Shown here piece after piece: positions 24,668-33,512 of a stretch of 64,000 nucleotides of DNA. Numbering within the stretch: position 1 is the first letter of the stretch; every line of letters begins with the position of its first letter. The stretch is from Actinoallomurus soli (lineage in GTDB: Bacteria; Actinomycetota; Actinomycetes; Streptosporangiales; Streptosporangiaceae): the NCBI RefSeq assembly GCF_024055715.1, contig NZ_JAMXMV010000007.1:248001-312000 (forward strand), read 5' to 3'. Below the pieces are notes generated by a model. The model was not told where the DNA came from, searched no databases, and saw only the letters and a program-made list of their open reading frames with translations. Both the position numbers and the translations under genes were made by a program.

Positions 24668-25479
24668 GTACTTCCTTCAAGGGATCGAAAGGTCCACGCG
24701 TCGGTCACGACGGTGGAGATCCGGGTCTCCACGCCAGTCTGTCGCACCAGGGCCGCCGCGTCGCCGAGCCACGGCCATTCCGTCGCCCAGTGCGCGGCGT
24801 CGACGAGTGCGGTACTCCCATCCTCCCGGAACTCCGACGCCGGATGGTGGCGGAGGTCGGCGGTGAGGTAGACGTCGGCTCCCACGGCGCGGGCCGCGCC
24901 GAGCAGGGAGTCGCCGGCACCGCCGCAGACCGCCACCGTACGGACCGGCGCCTCCGGGTCGCCGGCGACCCGGAGGCCCGCGGCGGTGGCGGGCAGGCTC
25001 TTGGCCGCGGCGTCCGCGAACTCCCGCAGCGTCACGGGTGCGGGCAGCTCACCGACGCGGCCGAGGCCCCGGCGCGGATCGTCGGCGGACGGGCTCAGCG
25101 GCCGCAGGGCCCCGGTGAGCCCGACGGCGCGGGCGAGCGCGTCGGAGACGCCGGGGTCGGCGACGTCGGCGTTGGTGTGCGCGGTGTACAGGGCGGCGCC
25201 GGCGGTGATCAACCGGTGCACGGCGCGGCCCTTCGGGGTGGTGGCGGGTACCCCGTGTACGGGCCGCAGCAGTAGCGGGTGGTGCGTGACGATCAGGTCG
25301 GCGCGCCAGTCCAGGGCCTCGTCGACCACGTCGCCCACCGGGTCCACGGCGAACAGGACACGACGGACTTCGGCGTCCGGGTCGCCGCAGACCAGGCCGA
25401 CGGCGTCCCAGGACTCCGCCCAGGCGGGATCGTAGCGATCTTCCAGGATCGTGATGATGTCGGCCAGTGTGGTGGGCAC
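24664..25479 (-). CDS. Nif3-like dinuclear metal-centre protein
   Basis: This 271-residue protein belongs to the NIF3/YbgI/YqfO family, hexameric proteins with a two-metal site. The metal-binding histidines are in VTHHPLLLRPVHG (about 69-81) and in DAAHWATEWPWL near the C-terminus; further ligands are in YTAHTNADVAD. Activity in cells is unsettled, with hydrolase roles proposed. It is the promoter-proximal gene of the operon. GTG 25479 fits the family start (PTTLADIITILE); its ribosome site GGAGG is directly adjacent, and a TACCCT seven bases upstream hints at leaderless transcription. Synteny with Rv2230c is conserved. Confidence 0.92.
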   Translation of the reverse strand: MPTTLADIITILEDRYDPAWAESWDAVGLVCGDPDAEVRRVLFAVDPVGDVVDEALDWRADLIVTHHPLLLRPVHGVPATTPKGRAVHRLITAGAALYTAHTNADVADPGVSDALARAVGLTGALRPLSPSADDPRRGLGRVGELPAPVTLREFADAAAKSLPATAAGLRVAGDPEAPVRTVAVCGGAGDSLLGAARAVGADVYLTADLRHHPASEFREDGSTALVDAAHWATEWPWLGDAAALVRQTGVETRISTVVTDAWTFRSLEGST

Positions 25480-25599
25480 CCTCCGCAGGGTACCGCTCAA
25501 GGTCGCGGTGACCACGCATTCAAGATCCCGGAAATCGCGCATAACATCGGCGGGGCGCCGGTGCGGAATCATGGCACTCGGCCGATCGTTGGAGGTTGC

Positions 25600-25953
25600 G
25601 TGAAATCACCGTTTCGACGGCGCCGTAGGCGTCCGCGTAAGCGCCCCGCCGCTGCTCCGGAGCCAGAGGTCATCGACTGGCCGAAGGACGGCAACGGTGG
25701 TGGTGGCGGCGGCCTGATGTCGGCCATCCGGGGCGACTCCTCGTCCGGAGCCGGGTTCGGGCCCGGGATGTTCGCGGACCTGCAGGCGGCTTTCGGTGGC
25801 GCGGGAAAACAGATCCAGCTCGAGGAGCAGGAGAAGGAGAAGACCCGCCGCCACGAGCTGCACACCAACAGCGCCGGCGGGCGTGACGACCTCGACTCCG
25901 GCATGATCAGGATCACTAAGCGCCGTGATCCGGAGGAAGAGGAGAAGGAGTAG
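25600..25953 (+). CDS. Small highly charged protein (DUF6191-like)
   Basis: A 117-residue protein with a strongly basic N-terminus (FRRRRRRPRKR), a glycine run, and a C-terminal half KQIQLEEQEKEKTRRHELHT...DLDSGMIRITKRR. The last part resembles the DUF6191 pattern, in which a helix rich in E and R precedes a short LDSGxxxI strand; I hold that match with moderate confidence. Function is unknown. GGAGG lies four bases before the GTG start. The gene diverges from the Nif3 operon and its end overlaps the next gene by 29 bases. Confidence 0.65.
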   Translation: MKSPFRRRRRRPRKRPAAAPEPEVIDWPKDGNGGGGGGLMSAIRGDSSSGAGFGPGMFADLQAAFGGAGKQIQLEEQEKEKTRRHELHTNSAGGRDDLDSGMIRITKRRDPEEEEKE

Positions 25954-26353
25954 GCCGAAGCGGTGGTTCTCCCTTCCTGACGACGTGACCGCGAACGTGC
26001 CGCCCGGCTGGCCTTCGGGAGTGCATCCGCCGGGCACCGAGAGATTCGAGGACACGGCGGTGGCCTGGCTCTTCGACCTGGTGCCGGCCGAATACCGCCG
26101 GTACGGCGTGCTCCGGCGCTATCCGACCGTGCTGTCGCGCATGGCCCGTCTTCACGTCGCAGCCGATCTGGAGGCGGCGAGGGAGGGCTTCCGCACCGCC
26201 CGCGCGGAGCTGGCGGACACGGTCCCCGCCCACGCTGTCGAGGCGGTGCTGGAGATCTACCGCCGGGAGGGCACTCGCCTGGCGTCCGTCGCCCGGGCCG
26301 TCGGACTCGTCGACGCCGGCCTGCGCGGCGGCTCGTTCACCCCCGGGCTCTGA
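25925..26353 (+). CDS. Conserved hypothetical actinobacterial protein
   Basis: The product is 142 residues from GTG 25925, or 122 from the in-frame GTG at 25985, which would remove a basic leader (RRKRRRSRPKR) and the overlap with the previous gene. After WPSGVHPPGTERFEDTAVAWLFDLVP the protein is all helical, to LEIYRREGTRLASVARAVGLV. I do not know a function for it. Similar short proteins with the GWP...PPG...FE opening occur in other actinomycetes. The two genes are probably co-translated. A degenerate tandem repeat begins at its stop codon. Confidence 0.65.
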   Translation: MIRRKRRRSRPKRWFSLPDDVTANVPPGWPSGVHPPGTERFEDTAVAWLFDLVPAEYRRYGVLRRYPTVLSRMARLHVAADLEAAREGFRTARAELADTVPAHAVEAVLEIYRREGTRLASVARAVGLVDAGLRGGSFTPGL

Positions 26354-26463
26354 CCGGCGCCCCGGTCCTGAGCGGCGCTTCCGGGGTCTGGCCGGCGCAT
26401 CAGGCCCTAGCGGCGCTCCCGGGATCTGGCTGGCGCATCAGGCCCTGAGCGGCGCTCCCGGCC
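26351..26463. repeat. Three degenerate tandem copies of a 36-39 bp repeat
   Basis: Units at 26351-26386, 26387-26424 and 26425-26463. The last two share TCTGG(C/T)-GGCGCATCAGGCCCT and GCGGCGCTCCCGG; the first is more diverged. They fill the convergent gap between the small protein and the LuxR-type regulator. Confidence 0.8.
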
Positions 26464-26489
26464 CTGCTCGCAGTCCCAGGCCGCCGGGT

Positions 26490-29360
26490 TCAGTTGGACG
26501 CGCGGAAGAGGTGGGCGGCGGCACCCCGGTTCGGCACCCCGAGCTTGTGCAGGATGCGGGAGACGTGGACGCCGACGGTCCGTTCGCTGATGAACAGCGT
26601 CTCGGCGATCTGCCGGTTGGTCCGCCCGCTGCTCAGCAGCGCGAGCACCTCGGTCTCCCGCGCGGTGAGCCCGGGGACCGGCTCCTCCACGGGTGCGGGC
26701 TCCTCGGCGGCCGGGACGAGATCGAGCCGGGCACGCCGGGCCAGGTTCTCGATCTCCGGCCGCAGCGCGTCGGCGCCGAGGGCGTCGGCGGTGGCCCACG
26801 CCGCGCGCAGCGCCTCCACCGCGTCCTCGCGCGGGCCGCGGACGGCCAGGATCGCCTCGGCCTCGCGGGTCCGGCAGTACGCCGCGCGGTAGGTCTCGCC
26901 GAGCTCCTCCCAGAGCGCGGTGACGGAACGCCAGAGGGCCGGGTCCGGGTCCGCCGTCCGGGTCGCCTCCGCCTCGGCCTGGAGACCGTACGCCTCCGGT
27001 TCCGGCATCTTGGGCATCGCCGCGAGCATCGCGCGGCTCTCCTCCAGGAGCGGCGCCGCGTCGCCGTGCAGCCCCGCCTCCGCCCGGATCCCCGCCGCGC
27101 ACAGTTCGGGCCCGATCCGGATGAACTCGCTGCCGCGGATGACGTCGAGCCCCGCCCGTACGTGGCCGCGCGCGGCCGTCAGGTCGTGTTCGAGGATCGC
27201 CAGGCGGGCCCGGCAGGCGTGGTAGGAGCTGGCCAGGTCGAGGTCGTCGGTCCGGCCGGTGATCTCGGCGAGGGTGGCGAGGTGGCGCCGGGCGCCGTCG
27301 GAGTCGCCCCGGCGCAGCTGCAGCTCGGCCATGGCGAGCGTCACGCCCCAGCGCTGCCACGGCGGCGCCTCGATGTCCATGACGTCGTCGACGAGCCGGT
27401 CCGCGTCGGACCAGCGCCCGAGGCGGATCAGCGCGGCGAGCGTGTTGCCGGCGGCGCACATGCAGGTCGTCCGGCCGTATCCGAGACGCCGGCAGATGCC
27501 CACGCCCTCCATGCCCAGCTCCGCGGCCTTGGCCCAGTCCCCGGCCCACAGCAGCGCCTCGGTGTAGTTGACGTACGCGCGGCCGACCTCCCAGGCGTCC
27601 TCGCGCTCCTTGGCGCTGCGCAGTGCCTCGGCCAGTTCGGCGAGACCGTTGGTCATCTCGCCGAGCATGGCGAGGCTGACGCCCATGGTGTTGCGGGCGT
27701 GCCCCTCGATGTCGCGGGCGCCGACGGCCGCGGCCGCCTCGACGGCCTCCCGGCAGGACGCGACGGACTCGCGGAAGCGGCACTGGATCATCAGCGCGTG
27801 CCCCTGCAGCCCGCGGACGCGGGCGCGTTCGCGGGCCGACGCCTCGGCGGGCAGCAGCGCGATCGCCTTGTCGTACGCCGCGCACGCGGCGGCCAGGTCC
27901 CCGGTCACCCAGCGGATCCGGCCGACCAGGGTCCACAGGCCCGCCGCGCGCGTCGGCTCGGCCACCGGATCGACCTCGCCCATCGCCTCCTCGGCGAGCC
28001 GGGCGGCGCGATCGACCTCCCCCGCCGCGGTGGCGACCTCGGCGGCGCGGCCCAGGAGTTCGGCGTACGGCATCCCGGTGCGGGCGGCGGCGTCGGGAAC
28101 CTCCGGCCACAGGCGGAGGGCACGCTCGTAGTGCGCCAGCGCGACGGCCCAGGCGTAGCTGGCCTGTGCGGCGGCGGCCGCGGCCACGAAGCCGCTGAGC
28201 GCCCGGTCCGCGTCGCCGGCGGCGTGCCAGTGGCGGGCGAGCTCGGCGGACGGGCCGTATTTCTCCAGCGCCGTGGCGACGGCGCGGTGCAGCCGGCTGC
28301 GTTCGCCCGGCAGCAGTTCGGTGTGCAGGGCGTCACGCAGGAGCGCGTGCCGTACGTCGTATCCGTCGTCCGTGACGACGAGCAGCCGGTGGGCGACCGC
28401 CTCGTGCAGGGCGTCGTCCAGCGACTCGGGCGGCAGCCCGGTCACCGCGGCGATCAGCTCCTCATCACCGACCCGGCCGATCGCGGCGACGGCGCGCAGC
28501 ACCCGCCGGGTTTCGGGGGCGAGGCGTTCGACGCGGGTCAGCAGCACCTCGCGGAGGCTGGCGGGCACCTCGTTCGGGGTGGGTCCGGCCGCGACCAGTT
28601 CCTCGACGAAGAACGGGTTCCCCTCCGTCCGGGCGAACAGCGCGCCGACCTGGCGGACGGCGGGGCGGATGCCGAGGATGCCGGCCACCTGGGCGGCCAC
28701 CTCGTCCCGGGAGAGGCCGGACAGCTCGATGCGCTCGGCGCGTCCCGAGCGCTCCAGCTCCAGCACCGTGCCGTGCAGCGGGTGGCCGCGCACCACCTCG
28801 TCGCTGCGGTACGTCCCGATGACGAGCAGGCCGGCGCGGCGCAGGTTCGCGCCGAGCAGGGCCAGCAGGTCGGCGGAGGCGGGGTCGATCCAGTGCAGGT
28901 CCTCCAGGACCAGGACGGCCGGACGCAGCGCGGCCATCCGCTGGAACAGCCCGAGGGCGAGTTCGTACAGCCGGCCGCGTTCGGCGCCGTCCCGCCGTGC
29001 CGGCGGCCGCCCGCACAGCTCGGGCAGCAGGGCGCCGAGCTCGCGCGGCGCCTCGCCGAGGACGTGCCCCAGCTCCTCGGCCGTGAGCTCGTAGGCCAGC
29101 GGCCGGAGCGCGGCGACGAACGGCGCGTACGGCGCGGCGCCCTCGGCCAGGTCGAGGCAGCCGCCGGTGAAGACGAGGGCGTCACGGCGCCGTGCGTGCT
29201 CGGTGAAGGTCGTGACCAGCCGAGACTTGCCTATCCCGGCGTCGCCTGAGACGAAGAGCAGGACGGACGAACCGTTCTGCGCCTGGGTCAGGGCGGCGTC
29301 GAGTCGTTCGAGCTCGGCCGAGCGACCGATGAGCGTGGGACACGAAACCCGCCTTGTCAC
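26490..29360 (-). CDS. LuxR-family regulator with AAA ATPase domain (LAL type)
   Basis: A large ATP-binding LuxR-type (LAL) activator, 956 residues from this start. Walker A SGDAGIGKS is at about residues 38-46, and Walker B LVLEDLHWID at about 140-149, where the family has L-x-DLHWAD. A TPR-like helical middle (about 350-880) probably binds a ligand or partner. The C-terminal LuxR helix-turn-helix (GLTARETEVLALLSSGRTNRQIAETLFISERTVGVHVSRIL) binds DNA. MalT of enteric bacteria is the model for ATP- and inducer-dependent switching. GTG 29360 is preferred because relatives start near VSCPTLIGRSAEL. The longer frame to 29486 would translate a CATCGG hexanucleotide repeat. Confidence 0.9.
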   Translation of the reverse strand: MTRRVSCPTLIGRSAELERLDAALTQAQNGSSVLLFVSGDAGIGKSRLVTTFTEHARRRDALVFTGGCLDLAEGAAPYAPFVAALRPLAYELTAEELGHVLGEAPRELGALLPELCGRPPARRDGAERGRLYELALGLFQRMAALRPAVLVLEDLHWIDPASADLLALLGANLRRAGLLVIGTYRSDEVVRGHPLHGTVLELERSGRAERIELSGLSRDEVAAQVAGILGIRPAVRQVGALFARTEGNPFFVEELVAAGPTPNEVPASLREVLLTRVERLAPETRRVLRAVAAIGRVGDEELIAAVTGLPPESLDDALHEAVAHRLLVVTDDGYDVRHALLRDALHTELLPGERSRLHRAVATALEKYGPSAELARHWHAAGDADRALSGFVAAAAAAQASYAWAVALAHYERALRLWPEVPDAAARTGMPYAELLGRAAEVATAAGEVDRAARLAEEAMGEVDPVAEPTRAAGLWTLVGRIRWVTGDLAAACAAYDKAIALLPAEASARERARVRGLQGHALMIQCRFRESVASCREAVEAAAAVGARDIEGHARNTMGVSLAMLGEMTNGLAELAEALRSAKEREDAWEVGRAYVNYTEALLWAGDWAKAAELGMEGVGICRRLGYGRTTCMCAAGNTLAALIRLGRWSDADRLVDDVMDIEAPPWQRWGVTLAMAELQLRRGDSDGARRHLATLAEITGRTDDLDLASSYHACRARLAILEHDLTAARGHVRAGLDVIRGSEFIRIGPELCAAGIRAEAGLHGDAAPLLEESRAMLAAMPKMPEPEAYGLQAEAEATRTADPDPALWRSVTALWEELGETYRAAYCRTREAEAILAVRGPREDAVEALRAAWATADALGADALRPEIENLARRARLDLVPAAEEPAPVEEPVPGLTARETEVLALLSSGRTNRQIAETLFISERTVGVHVSRILHKLGVPNRGAAAHLFRASN

Positions 29361-29452
29361 ATGGCGAGTATGTAGTACATAAGCCCTACAGGTGGTTGAA
29401 AAGTAAGCAATTATGCTGATGCGCCCGATCGGCCGGGTAATGATCATGAAGC

Positions 29453-29476
29453 CATCGGCATCGGCATCGGCATCGG
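29453..29476. repeat. Hexanucleotide repeat (CATCGG)4
   Basis: Four exact copies of CATCGG lie in the divergent promoter region between the LAL regulator and the methyltransferase, 24 bases before the latter's start codon. Slipped-strand length change here could alter spacing between promoter elements. Confidence 0.85.
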
Positions 29477-29499
29477 CAGTCGACACGGAGGACGCGACG

Positions 29500-30270
29500 A
29501 TGGGGACCGCACAGGTCCGTCAGCACCGCGGCACCACCCCCTACACGCGCCTGCGTGAGGAGCAGGTCCGCCCTCTCTACGCCGCGACGCTCGCGGCGCT
29601 GGGGCCACAGCCCGGCACCCGCCTGCTGCACGTCGGCTGCGGAACCGGCACGGCCCTGGCCCTCGCCGCCTTCACCGGCGCGGACGTCGCCGGGCTGGAC
29701 CCCTCCCCGGACCTGCTGACGCACGCGCGCGACCGGCTGCCGGACGTGGACCTGCGCGCCGCCGAGATCACCGAGCTGCCCTACGACCGGGGCTGCTTCG
29801 ACCAGGTCATGGCGTTCGACGCGATCCAGCACGCGGCCGCGCCCGCGGTGGCCATCGCGGAACTGGCCCGTGTCACCCGGCCGGGCGGCGTCGTCGCCAT
29901 CGGCCTGTGGCACAACTGGTCGGGCCGCGAGGCGAGCGCCTTCCTCAGCGCCGTACGGGGCCGGGTGCCCACGCCGCCCACGGACGGACCCCCCGTGCAC
30001 GACCTGTACCGGCTGCGGGAGGTCATGGTGGAGGCGGGGCTCGACGTCTTCGCCAGCGCGGAGGTCACCCACCGGCACGACTTCGCCTCCCTCGACACCG
30101 CGTGGGAGTCGATGATGGCCTCGCCGAACATCGCCCGCGCGATCGACGTCATGGGCGTGGAGGCCGCACACGAGATCTTCGTCGCCAACTTCGCGACGAT
30201 GCAGCGGTCCGACGGCTCCATCCAGCAGGAGCACCTGTACCAGTACGCCCTCGGCCGCGCCACGAGCTGA
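29500..30270 (+). CDS. Class I SAM-dependent methyltransferase
   Basis: A 256-residue methyltransferase with a Rossmann-like fold. Motif I is LLHVGCGTGTALALA (about 44-58), the acidic SAM-ribose residue follows in VAGLDPSPDLL, and motif II is FDQVMAFDAIQHA. Composition and length fit small-molecule methyltransferases of the UbiE/type 11 group; the substrate is unknown. ATG 29500 has GGAGGA eight bases upstream. An ATG at 29413 in the same frame would translate the CATCGG repeat and is less likely. It is divergent from the LAL regulator, which may control it. Confidence 0.85.
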   Translation: MGTAQVRQHRGTTPYTRLREEQVRPLYAATLAALGPQPGTRLLHVGCGTGTALALAAFTGADVAGLDPSPDLLTHARDRLPDVDLRAAEITELPYDRGCFDQVMAFDAIQHAAAPAVAIAELARVTRPGGVVAIGLWHNWSGREASAFLSAVRGRVPTPPTDGPPVHDLYRLREVMVEAGLDVFASAEVTHRHDFASLDTAWESMMASPNIARAIDVMGVEAAHEIFVANFATMQRSDGSIQQEHLYQYALGRATS

Positions 30271-30369
30271 GCCGCTCCGGTGCCCGCGCCCCATCGGCAT
30301 GTCGGCCGGTGCGACCGGCGCTATGGTTACCTCTCGCGTGACCGACGGTAAGAGCGGGAGGACGACCAG

Positions 30370-32094
30370 ATGCCCGAGGGTCATCCGCTGCGACCGGGCG
30401 ATCCCACGCGACTCGGGGCGTACCGGCTCGTGGGACGCCTCGGCGAGGGCACGCAGGGCGTCGTCTACCTCGGCCGCGACGACGCCGGCACGCACGTGGC
30501 GATCAAGCTCCTGCACGCCCGCATGGCGGCCCACCCGCACGCGCGCGACCGCTTCGTCCGGGAGCTGGACGCCGCCAAGAAGGTCGCGCGGTTCTGCACC
30601 GCGCAGGTCATCGACGCCGACCTCGCCGGCGACCAGCCGTACATCGTCAGCGAGTATGTCGAGGGCCGGTCGCTGCGATCCCAGATCCTCACCGAGGGCC
30701 CCCGGTCGGGCGGCGCGCTGGAGCGGCTGGCGATCAGCACGCTGACCGCCCTCGCCGCGATCCACAAGGCCGGGATCGTGCACCGGGATTTCAACCCGCA
30801 GAACGTCCTGCTCGGCGAGGACGGCCCGCGGGTCATCGACTTCGGCATCGCCCGCGCCCTCGGGACCACCCGCAGGAACGAGAGCAACACCCTCGGCACG
30901 CCCGCGTACATGGCGCCGGAGCAGATCGCGGGCGGCGACATCGGCGCGCCGGTCGACATGTTCGCCTGGGGCTCCACGATCCTGTTCGCCGCGACCGGGC
31001 GCCCGCCGTTCGGCAACGACTCGGTGCCCAGGGTGATGGAGCGCATCGTGCGCGGGGACGCGGACCTCGACCCGCTGCCGGAGCCGCTGCGCTCCGTCGT
31101 CGCCGCCTGCCTGGCCAAGGATCCGGCGCGCCGCCCCACCGCCCAGGAGGCGCAGGCCGCGCTGCTCGGGCAGGAGCCCGTCGACGCGCCGCCGGCCCCC
31201 TCGGCGTTCGAATCCCCGCGCCCGGGCGCTTTCGCCCCCCCGCCTCCGAATCAGACGACTTTCGACCCTCCGCGGCCGGGCCCGTCGACGTCCGAGCCCC
31301 TACGACCAGGACCGACGGCGTACGAGCCTCCGCGACCGGGCCCGTCGGCCTTCGGACCGGCGGGACCGAATCAGGATGGTGAGTGGTCCGGCGCGGCCTC
31401 CGCCGTGCCGGACGGGGCGGACGCCGGGTCCCGCGTGGGCGCGCCGGCCGGGTCCCGGCGCTCGGCGGCGCGCTGGGCGGTCGGCGCCGGTGCCGCGACG
31501 GCCCTGGTGGCGCTCCTGCTCGCCCTGCTGCTCTGGCCCGACGGCGGCGGCGCCGAGGATTCCGGGAAGACCATGGCCGTCGCCACGACGCCGTCGTCAC
31601 GCCCGTCGTCCCCCGCTTCGGGCACGCCCACGGACGACAGCCTGCGCGGGGGCCGGACCCCGACTCCGACCCCGACCCCCGGCAGGACCAAGAAGAAGAG
31701 CTCCGCCCGCCCGAAGGCGCAGGGCTGTCGCGACTACTCCCGCGCGTACGGGCTGCCCGGCGGCGCCGGAACGGTGATCTTCAAGGGCACCGTCTGCCGG
31801 ACGGCGTACTCCGGGACGTTCGTCCTGGCCGACACGAAGCCGAAGGACGGCTTCGAGGTCTGCGCGCAGCTGCGCGGCCACCTGAAGGGGTCGCCGGGCG
31901 GCTTCATCAGCACCCCGCTGATCTCCTCCAAGGGCCATGGCGTGCAGTCGGTCGACAACGGGCCGACGGTGCGGTTCGGGGCCACGACCAAGCGGACCGA
32001 GGACTGGGTCCAGTTGAACGCCGGCCGCTGCCGCCGCTCGGGCTCGACCCTCACGTCGTCCTGGCAGACCCACGAGCGGCTCGCCACCGGCTGA
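30370..32094 (+). CDS. Serine/threonine protein kinase, membrane-anchored, altered catalytic loop
   Basis: A Hanks-type kinase of 574 residues. The kinase domain (about 14-270) has the glycine loop GEGTQGVVYLG, K46 in VAIK, E65, H138-R-D140, D157-F-G and MAPEQ. The lysine expected two residues after the catalytic aspartate is Asn142 (HRDFNPQN), which may lower activity. A Pro-rich linker (about 275-355), one membrane helix (AVGAGAATALVALLLALLLW) and an extracytoplasmic domain (about 445-565) with cysteines C456, C475 and C503 follow. Surface sensing that drives cytoplasmic phosphorylation is inferred. CGGGAGG-like sequence lies upstream of the ATG. Ends convergently with the reductase gene, 21 bases apart. 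Confidence 0.88.
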   Translation: MPEGHPLRPGDPTRLGAYRLVGRLGEGTQGVVYLGRDDAGTHVAIKLLHARMAAHPHARDRFVRELDAAKKVARFCTAQVIDADLAGDQPYIVSEYVEGRSLRSQILTEGPRSGGALERLAISTLTALAAIHKAGIVHRDFNPQNVLLGEDGPRVIDFGIARALGTTRRNESNTLGTPAYMAPEQIAGGDIGAPVDMFAWGSTILFAATGRPPFGNDSVPRVMERIVRGDADLDPLPEPLRSVVAACLAKDPARRPTAQEAQAALLGQEPVDAPPAPSAFESPRPGAFAPPPPNQTTFDPPRPGPSTSEPLRPGPTAYEPPRPGPSAFGPAGPNQDGEWSGAASAVPDGADAGSRVGAPAGSRRSAARWAVGAGAATALVALLLALLLWPDGGGAEDSGKTMAVATTPSSRPSSPASGTPTDDSLRGGRTPTPTPTPGRTKKKSSARPKAQGCRDYSRAYGLPGGAGTVIFKGTVCRTAYSGTFVLADTKPKDGFEVCAQLRGHLKGSPGGFISTPLISSKGHGVQSVDNGPTVRFGATTKRTEDWVQLNAGRCRRSGSTLTSSWQTHERLATG

Positions 32095-32115
32095 CTCCGC
32101 GCCGCCGGCCGCCGC

Positions 32116-33003
32116 TCAGCGCTGGTTCATGAGCTCGATGATCCTCATGAATCCGTCCGTGCCGTGCCCCTGGTCGATCACCCGGCGCGTCAGGTCCTGG
32201 ACCGTCCGCATCACGCCGGCCTCGATGCCGTGGGCCTCGGACGTGTGCACGATGTGGGCGATGGACGACGCCGCCGAGGTGATCGGATTGATCTCGCCGG
32301 AGAAGCTCCCGCCGTCGACGTCCTGCGCGAACTGCTCGAAGATCGACGGGAGGAAGGCGCTGATCCCCGTGGCGAACGGCGCCAGCTCCCCCGCGCTGAC
32401 GCCCTCCGCCCGCGCCACCGCCAGCGCGTGCGCGTAGCCCGCCATCGTGGTCCAGAAGATGTCGAGCAGCGCGATGTCGTACGCGGCCGCCCGGCCGATC
32501 TCCTCGCCGAGATGGGTGTGGGTGCCGCCCAGGGCCTCCAGCGTCGGTCCGTGCTGCCGGTAGAGCTCCTCCGGACCGCTGTGGATGAACGCCGCGGCCG
32601 GTGTTCCGACGGTGGTGGCCGGAGTCATGATCGCGCCGTCGAGGTAGCCGATGCCGTGCTCGGCCGCCCAGGCGGCGGTGTCCCGGGCGCGATCGGGGGT
32701 GTCCGCGGTCAGGTTGACGATCGTGCGTCCCTTCAGCGCGGCGGTCACCGCGTCCTGCCGCAGCACGGCGTCCGCCGCGTCGTAGTTCACCACGCAGATC
32801 ACGGTCAGCCCGCTCGCGGCGACCGCGGCCTCGGGCGATGGGGCCCCGACCGCGCCGCGTCCGGTCAGCTCCCGGTCCCTGCCCGCCGTCCGGTTCCACA
32901 CCGTCGTGCGCAGGCCGGCGTCGAGGAAGGCGCCGGCCAGTGCCCGGCCCATCGGCCCGAGGCCGAGTACGGTGACGGCAGAATCCGGGGTGTAAGAGGT
33001 CAT
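32116..33003 (-). CDS. NAD(P)-dependent beta-hydroxyacid dehydrogenase / imine reductase family protein
   Basis: A 295-residue oxidoreductase with an N-terminal Rossmann domain (VTVLGLGPMGRALAGAFLDAG at 10-30) and a C-terminal helical domain (from about 160), as in 6-phosphogluconate dehydrogenase relatives. The NADP preference is suggested by WNRT after strand two. The catalytic lysine of beta-hydroxyacid dehydrogenases is not evident in the DIALLDIFWTTMAGYAHAL helix, which fits the imine reductase branch. CAGGAG lies six bases before ATG 33003. It diverges from an HxlR regulator only 27 bases away, and is its likely target. Confidence 0.87.
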   Translation of the reverse strand: MTSYTPDSAVTVLGLGPMGRALAGAFLDAGLRTTVWNRTAGRDRELTGRGAVGAPSPEAAVAASGLTVICVVNYDAADAVLRQDAVTAALKGRTIVNLTADTPDRARDTAAWAAEHGIGYLDGAIMTPATTVGTPAAAFIHSGPEELYRQHGPTLEALGGTHTHLGEEIGRAAAYDIALLDIFWTTMAGYAHALAVARAEGVSAGELAPFATGISAFLPSIFEQFAQDVDGGSFSGEINPITSAASSIAHIVHTSEAHGIEAGVMRTVQDLTRRVIDQGHGTDGFMRIIELMNQR

Positions 33004-33030
33004 GATCGACTCCTGGGTCGTATAGGTGGG

Positions 33031-33387
33031 ATGACGATGACGCGCAGCCGTGCTCGGGACACGAATGTCTGCGGAGTGACCGCGGCGATCGCGGTGATCG
33101 ACGGCAAATGGAAGACGATCCTGCTCTGGCTGCTGGAATCGCGTCCGTACCGTCCCGGTGAACTGCGCCGGCGGCTGCCCGGCCTGACCGAAAAGGTGCT
33201 GACTCAGACGCTCCGGGAGATGGAGGCCGACGGTCTCGTCCATCGCGAGGTGCACGATGAGCGGCCGTTGAAGACCGTGTACTCCCTGACGCCTTTCGGC
33301 CGTGACCTGTCCGAAGCACTGGCGCCGCTGTCCGACTGGGGCCACCGGCGTCTGGAGAGACTCGCCGGAAGCGAGCCGGTTTCCTGA
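33031..33387 (+). CDS. HxlR family winged-helix regulator
   Basis: This 118-residue DNA-binding protein has the HxlR pattern: NVCGVTAAIAVIDGKWKTILLWLLES, then RPGELRRRLPGLTEKVLTQTLREMEADGLVHREVH, and LTPFGRDLSEAL at the end. The cysteine at about residue 14 matches the redox or aldehyde-sensing cysteine of this family (HypR, YodB). It probably represses the divergent reductase and responds to electrophiles. Two in-frame ATGs (33031, 33037) follow a weak AGGTGGG site; TATAGG at 33021-33026 may be a -10 element. With 27 bases between the starts, each promoter must run into the neighbour's coding sequence. Confidence 0.87.
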   Translation: MTMTRSRARDTNVCGVTAAIAVIDGKWKTILLWLLESRPYRPGELRRRLPGLTEKVLTQTLREMEADGLVHREVHDERPLKTVYSLTPFGRDLSEALAPLSDWGHRRLERLAGSEPVS

Positions 33388-33512
33388 TACACCGCCGTCC
33401 CTCCGTGTTCTCTTCTCGGGCCGTCACGCCGGAGAAGAAGACGATCGCCGCCCGGCGTGACGGCACGGAATTTCCACGACCAAGCTTCGGGCCCCCGAAT
33501 CCCGCCGACAAG

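Noticed and set aside
22275-24866. An 863-codon frame running across rnpB and antisense to the RNase H operon
   Set aside because: It crosses a structured RNA gene and three real genes, and has no family likeness.
26511-29249. A 912-codon open frame antisense to the LuxR-type regulator
   Set aside because: No recognisable domains or ribosome site; the sense frame carries Walker and LuxR motifs.
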